A DNA stretch of 64,000 nt, taken from contig OX421966.1 in the NCBI GenBank assembly GCA_949128115.1, forward strand, positions 50,465,416 through 50,529,415. The letters are read 5' to 3'. This DNA is from Anaspis maculata. Taxonomy: Eukaryota; Arthropoda; Insecta; Coleoptera; Scraptiidae. A model generated the notes under the pieces. The model made no database searches. It saw only the letters and a program-made list of their open reading frames with translations, and was not told the origin of the DNA. The translations under genes were made by a program, and so were the position numbers. Shown here in pieces: positions 47,202 to 59,191 of this stretch (position 1 is its first letter; each line of letters opens with the position of its first letter).

Positions 47202-48459
47202 CTATAGTAATAGTTCTAATATTATAAACGAATAGTATTGCGTTGAAAATGAGGACAATCTGGACAAAAATTGTGTCAGCGGCATTCTAAATATATAGAA
47301 CTGCGCAATGAAAACTAAAATTCGCCTGTGAAATGGAAGAAAAAGGTCCCTAAAAGTTTTCAAAACTACAAAAGCATCATCATGAAAATAGATCCCTGTG
47401 GAAACGAGTTTTCGTGCATGTTCACTAAAATTAATTTTAGTTGCGATATTTCTAAAAACAGAAATTTTATGATGATGGCGTGCAATGCAATGTGCATGAT
47501 TTATTTCAAGATTCCAAACAAAATCTTCAGTGATGATTGTGTACACTAGACTACTAGACAAAATGTTATGCGCCAGCTCGGGAATATTTTCTTAGACCTG
47601 ATCTGATTCTGCACATTCCTCAATAATTCCTTATAAATTATATTGTTTGTTCAGAAATCATGCGGTTAAGGTACATTTCTGGCTTTCTAAATTATTTTCT
47701 ACAGATTTTACAGATCGATTGGAACCGAGATTGGAACATTTTTTACTAAGTACGTCACACGAATGGTTTTGGATCACGGTCGGATCGCGGTTTTGGAACA
47801 CGACTGTCGCGATCCCAGCCAGTTTCCATAGCATCAGACAACAACTCCATTTGGCCAGACCCATGTTCCAAATCTGCGGTCCAAAACCCTCCGTCTATAA
47901 TAGCTACTATATCAATCGACGCCATTCTATTCACGACGATAAAATGTGTCGATCTAGAAAAGCGCTGATGCCTCGGTTGACGCATTAAGGATTCGTAATC
48001 CAAAAACATGTAGGAGTAGGTTTCATCATTCAACGGTTCATCATGCAAGTGTTTAGTCAAAAATGATGTTTTTAGTTAATCTGGTTAGCGAAAAATGACA
48101 CCAGTGACATTCGTTGTTATACCAACAATACTTCTAATGCTAAACTCGTAGTCCAGTAAAATAAAGATTTCACTTGGAACCAGTTGGAGACTCGATGACA
48201 AAAATATGGCAATGTAGAGAATAGAAAACTGGATAATAAAAAACAAAAGTAACATTTCACACCATCGAGGATAACATGAGAAAAGACAATGGACATTTTC
48301 ATTGTAAGCTTTCTCGGTTAATGCCGAAATGAATCTGAAACATTTTTGGACACCTTTGCCGACAAATCTGTAGAGAATGATATGACCTACAAAAAAGACC
48401 GGGAGATCATCCATCTCTTCTGGTTTAGCCGCAAAAGCGCTGTCAAAGTTGGGCGACAA
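47202..48459 (-). pseudogene. Possible odorant-receptor-like (7tm_6) gene or gene fragment
   Basis: Three minus-strand frames follow each other. 48459-48085 has GKGVQKCFRFISALTEKAYN and a hydrophobic helix (WCEMLLLFFIIQFSILYIAI). 48060-47755 has IDIVAIIDGGFWTADLEHGS then GQMELLSDAMET. 47561-47202 has HCIARHHHKISVFRNIATKI and a last segment FHRRILVFIAQFYIF. Insect odorant receptors show, in this order, an H-x2-GQ-x3-LL motif after a membrane helix and a C-I-x2-H-x-x-I-x-x-F motif, which is the main argument. The first two frames are in register but separated by two stop codons, and no good splice site between them was found. The gene may be broken, or my exon limits may be wrong. If real, it would be a ligand-gated cation channel subunit of olfactory neurons. 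Confidence 0.4.
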
Positions 48460-50029
48460 TCAATCATCGGAATGTCGCGTCGTGTCGTGCCGGTCTGACC
48501 ACATTATTGGCGCCTCACGAGACATGTCGCCCAACAGCATTTCGCGGCTGAATTAGCGCGGCTAAGTAAGACTGATATATAAAATATAAAGTCCGAGGCT
48601 TTTCTGTAGATCATTCCATTCTATACAGGTCTGTCAGCGAAGGTTTTGAAAATATTCACGTTTATTCCAGAATTGATTGAGAAAGCTTACAGGGAAAATT
48701 CCCATTTTTTTAATTCGCAATTTTTTTCTCATGTTGCCTTGGATATGGTGTAAAATATAACTTTGGTGTTTCTTACTCAGTTTTTTCTCTCTACATCTTC
48801 ATAGAACCACTTCTTGAACTGGATTGTGGATGACTTTGAACGTGGTTCGAGATTCTAGGTGATCAAGACATAAAGTTAACAATTGGTTGCGAAATCAAAG
48901 CTCAAATTTATAGGTGCCTGGATCTGTTAGGAGAACTGAAAAATATTCCAGTGATCCAAGAACTTCTTCTCTCAGTTGTCCTACAGTGTCCATATAATAG
49001 CAAAAGAAAGCACCTGTTTTACATAAATTATCCTCTACTTTTAAAATTAAATTCCTTAAGGTCATCAGAGCCCTCATTCACTCAATTTTTGTGTTTTTCA
49101 CACCCGCAAAACTTCCATCATTAGAGCATCGGCATGATTTTAGTGCACTCCGGCCGTCTCTTCTATTATTAAAAATTTCAAACAATTTGAATTTTTCCGT
49201 CTACCACTTTCCACTAACACTGAAAATTAGCCCACACAAGCCGTCTTCGAAAATAGCACTCGACCAAGGTCGATCTCCTCAATCGTTATCGCCCGTTATA
49301 AATATTCCACGCGTGTCTATTTTCAATGCATCGGCCATTTTCCGGGAAATTTCTTTTTTCTCTTGTAATTGTTAGAGTGTTAGTATCCATAACGCAGTAC
49401 CTAAGTGACAAAAAAACGACTCTATTATTAGTCCTTAAACCCTTCAAAAAAACTTCAAGTATAATCATTGATTATTTGTTCGTTTATTGCACTTCCGTGT
49501 GATTGATAGTTGTGTTGGTTTCGCATTATCGAGCTCATCAGCACAACATACGGAACAACTGACGTTTGGTGAAACAAATTTTGATTCAGAGTTGAATCTC
49601 TCTGGAAACAAAACAATCGAGAATTGGAGACTGAATTGGCTGAATGCCCGAGTTTATTCTATAAAGCACGATACACACCGGTACGCTACTGAGGCGGCCA
49701 GGATACGTCCAGCTCGCGCATGACGTCACGCGCGAAGCATAATAGTTTGATTATAATTTATTATTGCACGAGTTTCATAATATGTCTTATTCAACGCGAG
49801 TAATATATATTATTTAATCTAATTTACCCTGATGAATGCGAGAAATTGGAAATTCCAGCTGCTAAAAATAGGAATGTTTGACAAGTGGCGGTTCGTGAAT
49901 GACGTTCGCCTACTTTCTAGTAGCACTGCATTTTTTCTATTGGTTAAAAAGCTGTTTAACAAAATGCTTCTCAATCATTTCGACACGACACCGATTTCAG
50001 TATCGAAAATTGTCAATTGTTAAATAAAG
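48460..50029. other. Intergenic stretch, no gene seen
   Basis: Short frames only. A small inverted repeat (TTGGGCGACAATC / GACATGTCGCCCAA) flanks 48449-48535. A TGACGTCA octamer lies at 49721-49728 within CGCGCATGACGTCACGCGCG. Confidence 0.5.
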
Positions 50030-51153
50030 TACAGGGTGATCCACCGAGAGTTTTCCCCTTTATTAATTTTCCCCGTTGGAACAAATTGGCAGTGAAGAAC
50101 AATTTTTGCAACAATTTTTCTCATAGAACTTAAATTTGGACACTGAAATTCTCTATATCTTGCAGTAGGTATACAGAGTGTTTTAAAAAAACTTTCAAAT
50201 TTTCTTGACACTTTGTATTTCAATATTGGGAATAATGCGGCTTGTTCTTTTGAGTCCGAATAATATGATTTGATATTTGATTAGAATCATTTACAGAAAA
50301 CGCCAAAACAGGTCGATTTTTATTTCAAGTGGGCTATCTAAGACACTTATTGCCAAATTTTAATCTTTAACCCCTTCGCTCCCAGCTCACCCTACTTCAA
50401 AATTCCAAAAAACAATACCTCTCTTGTGATACATTAAATTGAAGGTATTAAAATTCTCATTCTGACAAGCATATTTTAATGTTTTTTTAGACCACTCCCA
50501 GAAGCTTTAAAATTCTCTCATTGCTAATTAAAGGAAAGTTCTCCCCTCAATAACTCCCAATTCTTGAGAATCGATTTTTCAGAAAAGCAGGTCGTTTTTT
50601 ATTTCGAAAAGGACATCTGAAATACGTATTGCCACATTTTCATCTCCAACCCCTTTGTTCCCAGTCTACCCTACTTGAAAGGAATTAGGAAATGGGTTTG
50701 AAACTTTTAAAAATATGTTTGGCAGAAAAAGAATCTTATTACTTACAGTTTGATGTACCTATCACAAGATGGGTGATGCTGTTCGAAATTTAAAAGTAGG
50801 GTAGGGTGGGGGCGAAGAGTTTCAAAAATCGACCTCTTTCGGCGTTTTCCTGAAGAAAAATTGAGTTGCAAAAAACTGAGGTGGAAAGTTTGAAAATGAA
50901 CACCCTGTATACGATCAAAATCACATCAAATTGTGTTATTCGGACTCAAAGGAAAGAACCGCATCACTCTCAATTAAAAACAGGGCGTCAAAAAAATATT
51001 TTTTCAAACATCTTGTATACTGCCAGATATAGAAGACTTTGAGGTCCAAATTTTAATTCTGAGGGAAAAAATGTTACGAAATTTTTTCTCTGTCAATTTA
51101 TGCCTACGGGGAAAATTCCAACAGAAGGAGAATTTTCAGTGGATCACCCTGTA
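50030..51153. mobile_element. TACAGGG-family foldback element
   Basis: The ends TACAGGGTGATCCAC and GGATCACCCTGTA enclose 1.1 kb that folds almost to its centre. Nested sub-ends TACAGAGTGTTTTAAA (50172) and ACACCCTGTATAC / CATCTTGTATAC (50900, 51007) show that one copy sits inside another. Arm blocks include GGACACTGAAATTCTCTATA-like and TTCTTTTGAGTCCGAATAA. Confidence 0.88.
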
Positions 51154-54100
51154 CCCACATAAAATAGGGATTTTTCTTGAAATGAATTATGAACTCGAAA
51201 AAAAACGAGAATATAGAGAATTAGAAGAACCAAAGTTACATTTTGGACCGTGCCGGAAACCATGGAAAATAATTGAACAACATGGAAAATAAAGTGGTAA
51301 ATATCGTGTCTCCCCACTTATGAATATTTATTTTGCTCGATCGGCTACAAGCTACAAATAGAAACGATTTTTTAATTTTGACGTTTTGACTTTTTATATT
51401 TCATATCGATTCATAACATTGCAGTTGAGAATAAAGCTATTATGATTTGTAAAACTTCGAAAAGCGTCGAGTGGAATAAATATTCAAAAGTGGAAAGATA
51501 AGATTTTTGCAACTATATTTACAAGACTTCACTACGAGATCATCCTGGAAAACTTAATCAACAGATATAACATGGAAAATCTTACACCGCTGTCTTACAT
51601 CTGATCACTTCTGTTTAGCTGTTAATCGCGTTCAAAGTTGCGCGACAGTCCCGCAGTCACATCTGGTCCTGCCCTTAAAACCGCCAAGAGACACGAACTC
51701 GGGCACGAATAAAAACCGGGACAGTTCTGGGTGGCAATGAATAGCAAATTATTCTAGGAACAGCATTTCATTGGTCATGGCTGACAGTAGCGTCTGTCAA
51801 AACGTCGCCCACCACTAAGAATCACTAAAAACGCTCTCCTTGGCGCGCTTAATGTGAAATTTTTGTTGGTATGACACTGAAAGTAATGTCAAGTAAGCCT
51901 TAGCTCTTCAAGTTACAATATCGTCCGGGCCACTTTTGAAACGTATTTTTTGCATATTTTCGCTACAAATGGATGGATTTTTGCCGGATCGTGATGTCTG
52001 ATGCTTTTTTTTTCATTTTATTGGATATTGAGGTAACTTTTCGACCTTTTTAATATTCGCCGTGAGTACTAAGCAAATCAAACCAATCTGTGACATATGA
52101 CAGTGAAGAGAATATTTCTCATCTCTTGAAATGAGCTCGATTTTTCCACGTTCAAAACTGAAAAATTCAAAGCCGACTCTCTGGAAAAGGTGTCATAGTA
52201 AAAGCACCGACTCTTTAGCCTGCTCCAGCCAAAAGACGCGCCAAGTCCGGAAGAATTATTGGCAAAACAAGGAACGCCCTGTCGGTCTGCCATGGGCAGT
52301 AGGATTTGGAAGTAGGATAGGACGTGTCAATAAGAGTTTGATAGTCCAAATTTCGAAGAACTCGGCCGCTGAAAGTTGCGTATTGGACCGAAATTGTTAT
52401 GATTACCTTCGATTTGTCACTTGCCCCCGTTTGGGGCCCGTGCGAAACGAGTTTGGGGCGGCGCTGCCTCTGGCGGGCAAAACCCGAATGCTATCAAATG
52501 TGAAGGCGAAACGTGCGATTTGGGTGTCTAAACGACGGTAACACGTCTCTGAGCCGCATTTCCACTCAAGATAAGGGAAATTTTCCAAAGTTTCAGCATT
52601 TTGATGCCCAATTTGACAGGCAACATAACTTAAGTTTTGCACAAGCCCGTTTAACACCATTTCAGAAGGCGGCAAGCCTAGGCTAGGCCTGCAGTGCTAA
52701 ACTAGAAAATTTGATCAGGTCACTCGAATCACATTTACGCTGAATGCCTCTCCTTTAGCATAAGTACAAGAAGTAGTTATAGCAAATTATTCGCAAGTAA
52801 AATGATAATTTATCTGACTTTGACATTGCAAGACGACACAAACAAAAATTCAAAATGCAAGAACTTTCACAACGATTCAATAAAATTTTATTGCATCTCT
52901 ATAAGCTAAATCTAGAAAAAGTGCAGAAAAATGTAAAAGTGATCGATCGTTGATCGCGCGCCAAGAAAAACTTTCGCTCATCTCCTGCCATACCGATACT
53001 TGCAAGACTCGACATTGAGATTTTCTCCAAATAAGGGCAAACCATTAACATCTTCCAGCGTGCACACCAAGGTTCAACGCATGTTTTCATTTCTGCGCTC
53101 CACCATTAAAGTGCCAACATCACGTCTGATTGTAGTGTATTTACCATCCAATCCAGTGAACAGTGCAGAACAATTTCTAAATAATTGGGTAGGTAGCACA
53201 GAAGAACCTTCGAATTATTCTGTTAGAGGAGCCTACTCAAAACATCACCATCAGTTACCAGTTTTAATAATGGCATAGTGTGCTCAGGTGCGTGTGCTTT
53301 GCGAGAAAAGAAATGCAACAGATGGTCTAGATTTTTGGGTAAATATTTCGGATTGCTTGAATTTTTGGCGCCAAAAATAGCCCGTCTCTGGTCTGATGTC
53401 TCATCGCTGAGGACTTCCGATGAGCACCGCCAAGTCGGTCATGAGAGTTCTTTTTTTGGTGCTTTAGTGAAATAATCGAGTGCAAACCCGGACAAAACAG
53501 CCAAAATATGCTGAAACATTTCTACTGCATTGGAATTCGACCAAAGTTAGTATACTGTACTTATTTCTCTAATACATGGGCTAAACACTCTTAGGCTGAA
53601 GCCATCCCTGTTTTTCGAAAACCGCGCCCGGACAGAAGCAATAAATTTTTATCAAATTTCACGGTGTTGTGTTCAAATCGCACGTTAGCCTATTCTAAAT
53701 CCGAATAGTAGTTATATTCTAAAGCAGAACGTGCGTGGGCTGAATGAAATAAAGTCTGACCTGAACACTCTGTATAGGTACACCAACAAAACAGAAACTC
53801 AGACGACGACTTTGATATATTCCGGACGCATGACAGCTGTCCCAAAGCCTGCTTCTTGAAGGAACAATGTGTTTACAGGTATTGTTATTCTTAGTCACAA
53901 GCGTTTAATTAGATTTACGTGGTGCACTGGGTACCAACGCGGGTTCTCCAAAAATGGTTATCTGTCGACGTTGGTAATGTTCCCGACGCAGTTTTGAGTC
54001 ACGTGACCTGATTTTGGATTTTTTTTCCAAATAATCAACAAATCTTGAATGTAGAAATCTTTTGTGTGTATGAGGTACATTATAAGTGAAAACTGTCCAT

Positions 54101-54715
54101 GCCCATTCCGAGATAACAAGTTGCCAACTGTTATTGACTGCAAAAATTTGTAGGTACAGCCACCTGTGATTTCCACAGCCTAAGAATGGGGTACTTGCCA
54201 ATGAAACAGATTTGACTGGAAACACTTTCAATCATCAACAAGAGTGATAAATAGTATTTTCTGAAAATTTCCGGAAAATATATCCATTGATTAAAAAGAT
54301 TTTTTTTTCGATTTTTTTTTTCAAAAGGTTGGTAAAAGTCGGGAATCTTTAGTGGAATTTTTCTGTCTGTATTTTTCAAATATTGTCAAGCCACTCTAAC
54401 TGTTTTTTGAGTTTTCAACCCAACAGTGCTGTTTGTTTAGTTTTTAGTATATTTGTGACGTCACAAATATATTTTTCAAACAGACACTACGGCCGCAATT
54501 TTGGGAATTTAGGAAAAAGAAAAAATACGGGTACAATATTTTTGCCCATACTTTCGATTGAGCCAATAAAAAAAATTTGGGCAAGTAGCCCATTATTTGC
54601 AACTATCTACCTATAAATTATATTATAAATATGTACACTTTACTATAATACATTCTTTGAAAGCTTTATCTACCTACAAGCATCTAGCCGTGGTGAGGGG
54701 CTGTACCTCGGGCTG
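51154..54715. other. Long stretch with unassigned frames only
   Basis: A 136-codon plus frame (52131-52541) and overlapping minus frames (52403-52675, 52078-52293) lie in a GC-richer patch at 52200-52680 without family motifs. A 92-codon plus frame (53000-53278) and an opposed 63-codon frame also show nothing known. Decayed transposon sequence is the most likely explanation. Confidence 0.45.
54448..54471. repeat. Perfect 24-bp palindrome centred on a CRE
   Basis: ATTTGTGACGTCACAAAT plus three further matched bases on each side form a perfect dyad whose centre is TGACGTCA, the CREB/ATF consensus. No promoter or gene is visible next to it. Confidence 0.85.
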
Positions 54716-55469
54716 TACAGGATGTTCACGATAAAATTCACCCCCCCCCCCCTCTAGGAGATTCCCCTTTGAGATATTTTGGAAAACTAAAAACTTTCTC
54801 TCAACGATAGTTCCCAGGGATTTTGAATCGATCGTCGGAAAGTTTTCAATTGATACCGTATACAGGGTGTGACATGTAACTTTTTTATTTCAAATGCAAG
54901 ACTCTATATTTTATCACGTCATTTGATGAAGCCTTTCTTTTATAGCCTTTTGCCTAACATTTATGATTTATTTTGACAAGGAAGCCGTCAAAAAAATAAT
55001 AAAATAGGTAGTCAAATGAATTAAAAATTGAAAATTATGCGACACCCTGTATTAGGAACGAATTAGACCATTTATCCATGCAGAGATGAATTCTGTAGAC
55101 AAAATGCTGCAAGAATAACTTTTTTCAAGTAAACTGTAGAAACCAAAGCCATCTTGCCGCGAAACAAAATTATTTGACTACCTATCTTATCATTTTTCCG
55201 ACAACTTACTAGTCAAAATAAATCATAAGTGTCATATATATTTGTAATAAAAAAAAAGGCTCCACCAAATAACGGAATAGAAAATAGGGTGTTGCAATTA
55301 AAATAAAAAAGTTACATATCACACCCAGTCTACGGTAGCAATTAGAAACTTTTAGAGGATCGATTCAAGGTCCCTGGGAAAAATCGCGAAGAAAAAGTTT
55401 TTAGTTCTTCGAAATATCTTGAAGGGGTATCTACTGGAGGGGGGTGAATTTTATCGTGAGCACTCTATA
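54716..55469. mobile_element. TACAGGATG-family foldback with a nested TACAGGGTGTGACATG copy
   Basis: The outer arms (54716-54860 and 55340-55469) share GTTCACGATAAAATTCACCC, a C/G run and AAAACTAAAAACTTT. At 54861 a second end, TACAGGGTGTGACATGTAAC, opens an inner inverted repeat closed at about 55335 by GTTACATATCACACCC. Within this, another closing end (CGACACCCTGTA) occurs at 55051. This is two to three insertions into one site. Confidence 0.85.
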
Positions 55470-58218
55470 CCTAGGTGATTTTTTAAGCTTTCAATAGCCA
55501 TTCTCATTCACCTGGGGTCCTCGGGGCGCAGGTTCACCTATATTGGCGCCGTCGCCAACCCCAACCCTAGCCAGCTCCTAGTTAAACAGCCAACTGAACC
55601 AGTGAGTTTAGTCTATGGGAAGACCTGCGCACGAACTGCGAGTAAAGGGAACCGCCTATATGAGAAGGTCTATACCCTCCAGGTTTTGTACAAAATCTTG
55701 CGGAAAATTCCACACTAATGGGTATTATTGCTGTTGAAGTCGACTTTACTTTTACTTAATGCGTTATGCAGGTACTTACAGGGCGATTTCCACCTAGACG
55801 GTACAAATACCACCAGTCGGCACATGTTCCATAGTTTGGCACAAAATTTAGGTGATCCAATGAACGACACAGAACCGGGTAAGAACACGTAGATGGAAAG
55901 CACCATTTGGCACTCGCACATGCGTAAATGGCAGGTGTACCAAACTTGGGGCTAGGTGCGGGAAAGCACCCATAGACTGTCACAATGAACAAGAATAGGT
56001 GCTTTCTTTATTTTACCACAAAACTCACTGATCTGATCTAAGTTAAAGAGAGAAAAAGCGAGAAATCGCATGCGCGAAAGTGAGATACCACCAACAACTT
56101 AGGTCAGAATACCTAGTTCAGGTTTTAAAAGGATAGCACCTATTGTCTAAAATCAGTTACAGTGGGCTCTTTTCATCAGTGAAAACACTTCGTGTCGGTT
56201 TGTGTCAATACAAGTCGACTCTTGCCAGGGACATAAATGGAAGACGTTTTGTACGCTTGTGTTACGAATGTCATATTTTTGACCCAGTCATGCGCAGAAA
56301 CAGCTGTCAAAACTCAAAAGATGAATAACTATAATTAATCAATCAAATAAGACGCTTGGAAGCCTTGGAAGTGTTCATCAATTTCACGTTTAGCTACATA
56401 GTTAATAAATATTGCATAATATCTGAACTGCGCGAGCTGAGTTCATCTAGTGGTGCACCTAGTTTTGCAGTGGGATCTTAGGTTCACCTGTGACTTGGTG
56501 ATGGTTCACCACTCCAGCTGACGGTGTTACATCCCCTATTTCAACTCTTGGACTCATTCAAAACGATTTTTGTTTTCCTGTTCAGCCCCGCCCACAGGTC
56601 CCTGTGGTGTGCCGTCAACTCTACTTGAAGGCTGTATCACTCAGAATGGCGTGTGAAATTATAATCTGAAATAAAATTTGCGGATTATCCAGTTTTTGCA
56701 ACAAAATAAAGAAGGAACAACGCGTTAAAAGAACAGTTTGTTTCTGGATGTTGTTGTATTGTTGGTCGCCTACATCACTTCAGTGGAAAATTAAAGCATG
56801 TACGCCACAGCGACTATCTTGACCTCTACCAACAAAACAATGTTGCGCATTGTTGAGCGTGGGCCTCAAATGGGCACCGCAAAGAAGAGTAGTACGACGT
56901 AAACATTTTAACTGCAAAGAAACTGTGAGTGTGATGATAATTTCCCCGTCGGTGTGGACTCATCATTGTGAGTAGAAGGCAATAGAGTTTGTTTCGTGGT
57001 TGTGGAAAAATTTTAAAATGTAGTCGTCAAGTGTACTCGACCCGTATTCAAAATCTATCCGATGGATTGTAACCACATTTGGCAGGAAGCAACACAACAA
57101 AAGACTCAGATTAGGTCTGCAGTTGCAGTTTTCCTCTATTTTCCAATCGGGCGTTGTGAATTTTCAAAATTTCCCTTAGCCGTTTCCACCCGAGAGAGCC
57201 TCTAACCCGGGTTTTAACCATAACGACTCTCTATTGATGCAGGACTCCACTCAAAAATTCATTTCTACTCATCGACTTATTTTGAATAATTCCAACTGAT
57301 ATCAAAAGTAGATTGGATGGGGCGTCGTGTAGACCCATTTGCAAAATCGGCAGCTTTGATTTTCCGACCGTGATTTTTTTATTGAAATTTGCACATTCCG
57401 TAAATTTAAAAAAACTGCAGTGCAAACTTCAACATGCAGTGAGCCCTACGAAATATTCATTTTAGGTGCAAACATGCTGGAAATAAAAGCTGGAGAAAAG
57501 GTTGAATTAATTTTTGGAAAGATTTTTTTCGAAATCGGACATACATTTTTTTTGAGTTTTCCTCTAAGGAAAAACCTGCATATTTTCCAACTTTCCATCC
57601 CGTGAATAGATTTCTACCATTTTTTCAAACAAACGGTAACTGGTTCTTGAACATTTTCCAACAAGTTTTTTTCCCAATTTCCCGGGAATTTCCCGGAAAT
57701 GATTAAGCTTAAAGTGAACCTATGGAAAATTTTCTTCGAAACGTCCTTTCGGGTGAAAAGTTGGAGTTAAAGAGATAGGTTGAAATCAATTTGCAGAAAA
57801 TTGAAAATTGTGTTTCGGAAAATTTGAATTTTCCTTCACTTTAAGCTTCGTCATTCAAGTGGTGATATGCATGCCAGGTGATGGTAAAAATGATTCATAA
57901 ATCTTTACAGGTAGGTACTCAACCGCAAATCGATGACTTCTGTTTAAAATGATTTTGATTCAAAGTTGATCTCTGAAGTTTCGCTATGTGGAAAAAGCTC
58001 TGTCAAAAGCTCTCGTCCAGGCCCATTCGGGGTCTTTCCTTAAGAATCGTTCTGCTTGGCCTTCGACCTCACTTCACTTGTATCCGTCCTTCAAGATTTC
58101 CTTGAGTAAACACTGATGACAGATTGGTTGCTTTGTAGGTACCGGGGGGGATTTATCTCTCCAGAAAAGTCGAGTTTCATTCAGAAGCCTAGAGTTTTAA
58201 TCGTAGCATTTATATACA
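55470..58218. other. Long intergenic stretch, no gene seen
   Basis: Short frames only. The segment at about 57580-57700 is a diverged inverted copy of 10870-11040 (CATTTTCCAACAAG, TTTCCCGGGAAxTT, TTGAACATTTTCCA), so it is a dispersed repeat. Confidence 0.5.
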
Positions 58219-58260
58219 AGACAAATTTCCAGTTACACCCTGTAACTGGAAATTTGTCTG
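58219..58260. repeat. Short perfect hairpin with ACACCCTGTA at its tip
   Basis: AGACAAATTTCCAGTTACA and TGTAACTGGAAATTTGTCT are exact complements separated by about four bases (CCC). The tip reads as a TACAGGGTG-type end, so this may be the joined remnant of a foldback that lost its interior. Confidence 0.85.
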
Positions 58261-59191
58261 CACCCTGCCCCAGAGAGGAATGAATCACTTCCATCTCGAC
58301 CTCCACGTTATTCGCTGTGCCTTTTTCAGAAGTTTATTCAAAGGGTTTAGCGATTTTGACTACTTACTACGATTTGCTGGTGAAACAAATTCTTCTTACA
58401 ATCTGTCGTTTTGGATAAATGACCAATTTTGTTTCAAGTTACAAACTGGATTTTGTATTGACGGCAATAAAATTGAGGTATTGTTCTCCGTATGGTAACA
58501 TACTTTTTTCTTCCTTTCGTCACAATCACTTTGACATACAGGTGTCCCAGAACCGCGATCTACAGTCTAAGGCAGTTCATGGGAATGCTTCAAATGTGTC
58601 AGAAAAATGTTGAACTTTTTTTGGGTTTTGATTAATTATTTTTAAGAAACCATAACCATCGTTGTGTAACCGCAGAAAACTTGGGAATCACAGTTCTGTC
58701 ATTTTTGAGATGAGGACCCTCTATTGGACAAGGAGGAGAAAGGCGTTGTCGATTTACAAGAATATTTTTTTGGGTTTTTGTGTGTGGGTGTGTGCCATAT
58801 TTGTGATCAGGAAGTTCAACTCCTCATTTTAAGTACGTATTGAGAACTTATAAGTACATCTATCTTCTCGCACCCACTTGTGATAATAAAGCTCTGAATG
58901 AGATAAACTTGATTCTAGGTGAAAAGTCTTTATGCCGTTCCTTGTCTATAGGCATGGGCCTCAATTGCTCTAGCTCTCGGTAACGGCGAGTTTTACTTGA
59001 AGTTGATGAAAGTACCTGGTCCGATCAAAGCTTGATCACCCTATTTGAACCTTATTGTAAATATACCCTTGTATGGTTCCTTTCATAGGGTAAACGTTCA
59101 AAACAAAACAAAAATAAAGCAAACAACTTTATCTAACAATAAAACAGTCAAAACGTTAAAAACAAATACAGCCTTATGTCTGGAGGAGTTA
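58261..59191. other. Downstream region of the His-rich gene
   Basis: It contains an isolated TACAGGTGTCCC end at 58537 and, on the minus strand, a GATAAA at 59133-59128 that could serve as a weak polyadenylation signal for the His-rich gene. No other gene is seen. Confidence 0.45.

Noticed and set aside
52131..52675. Overlapping 136- and 90-codon frames on opposite strands
   Set aside because: No domain, start context or splice site is convincing. They are more likely decayed transposon sequence.
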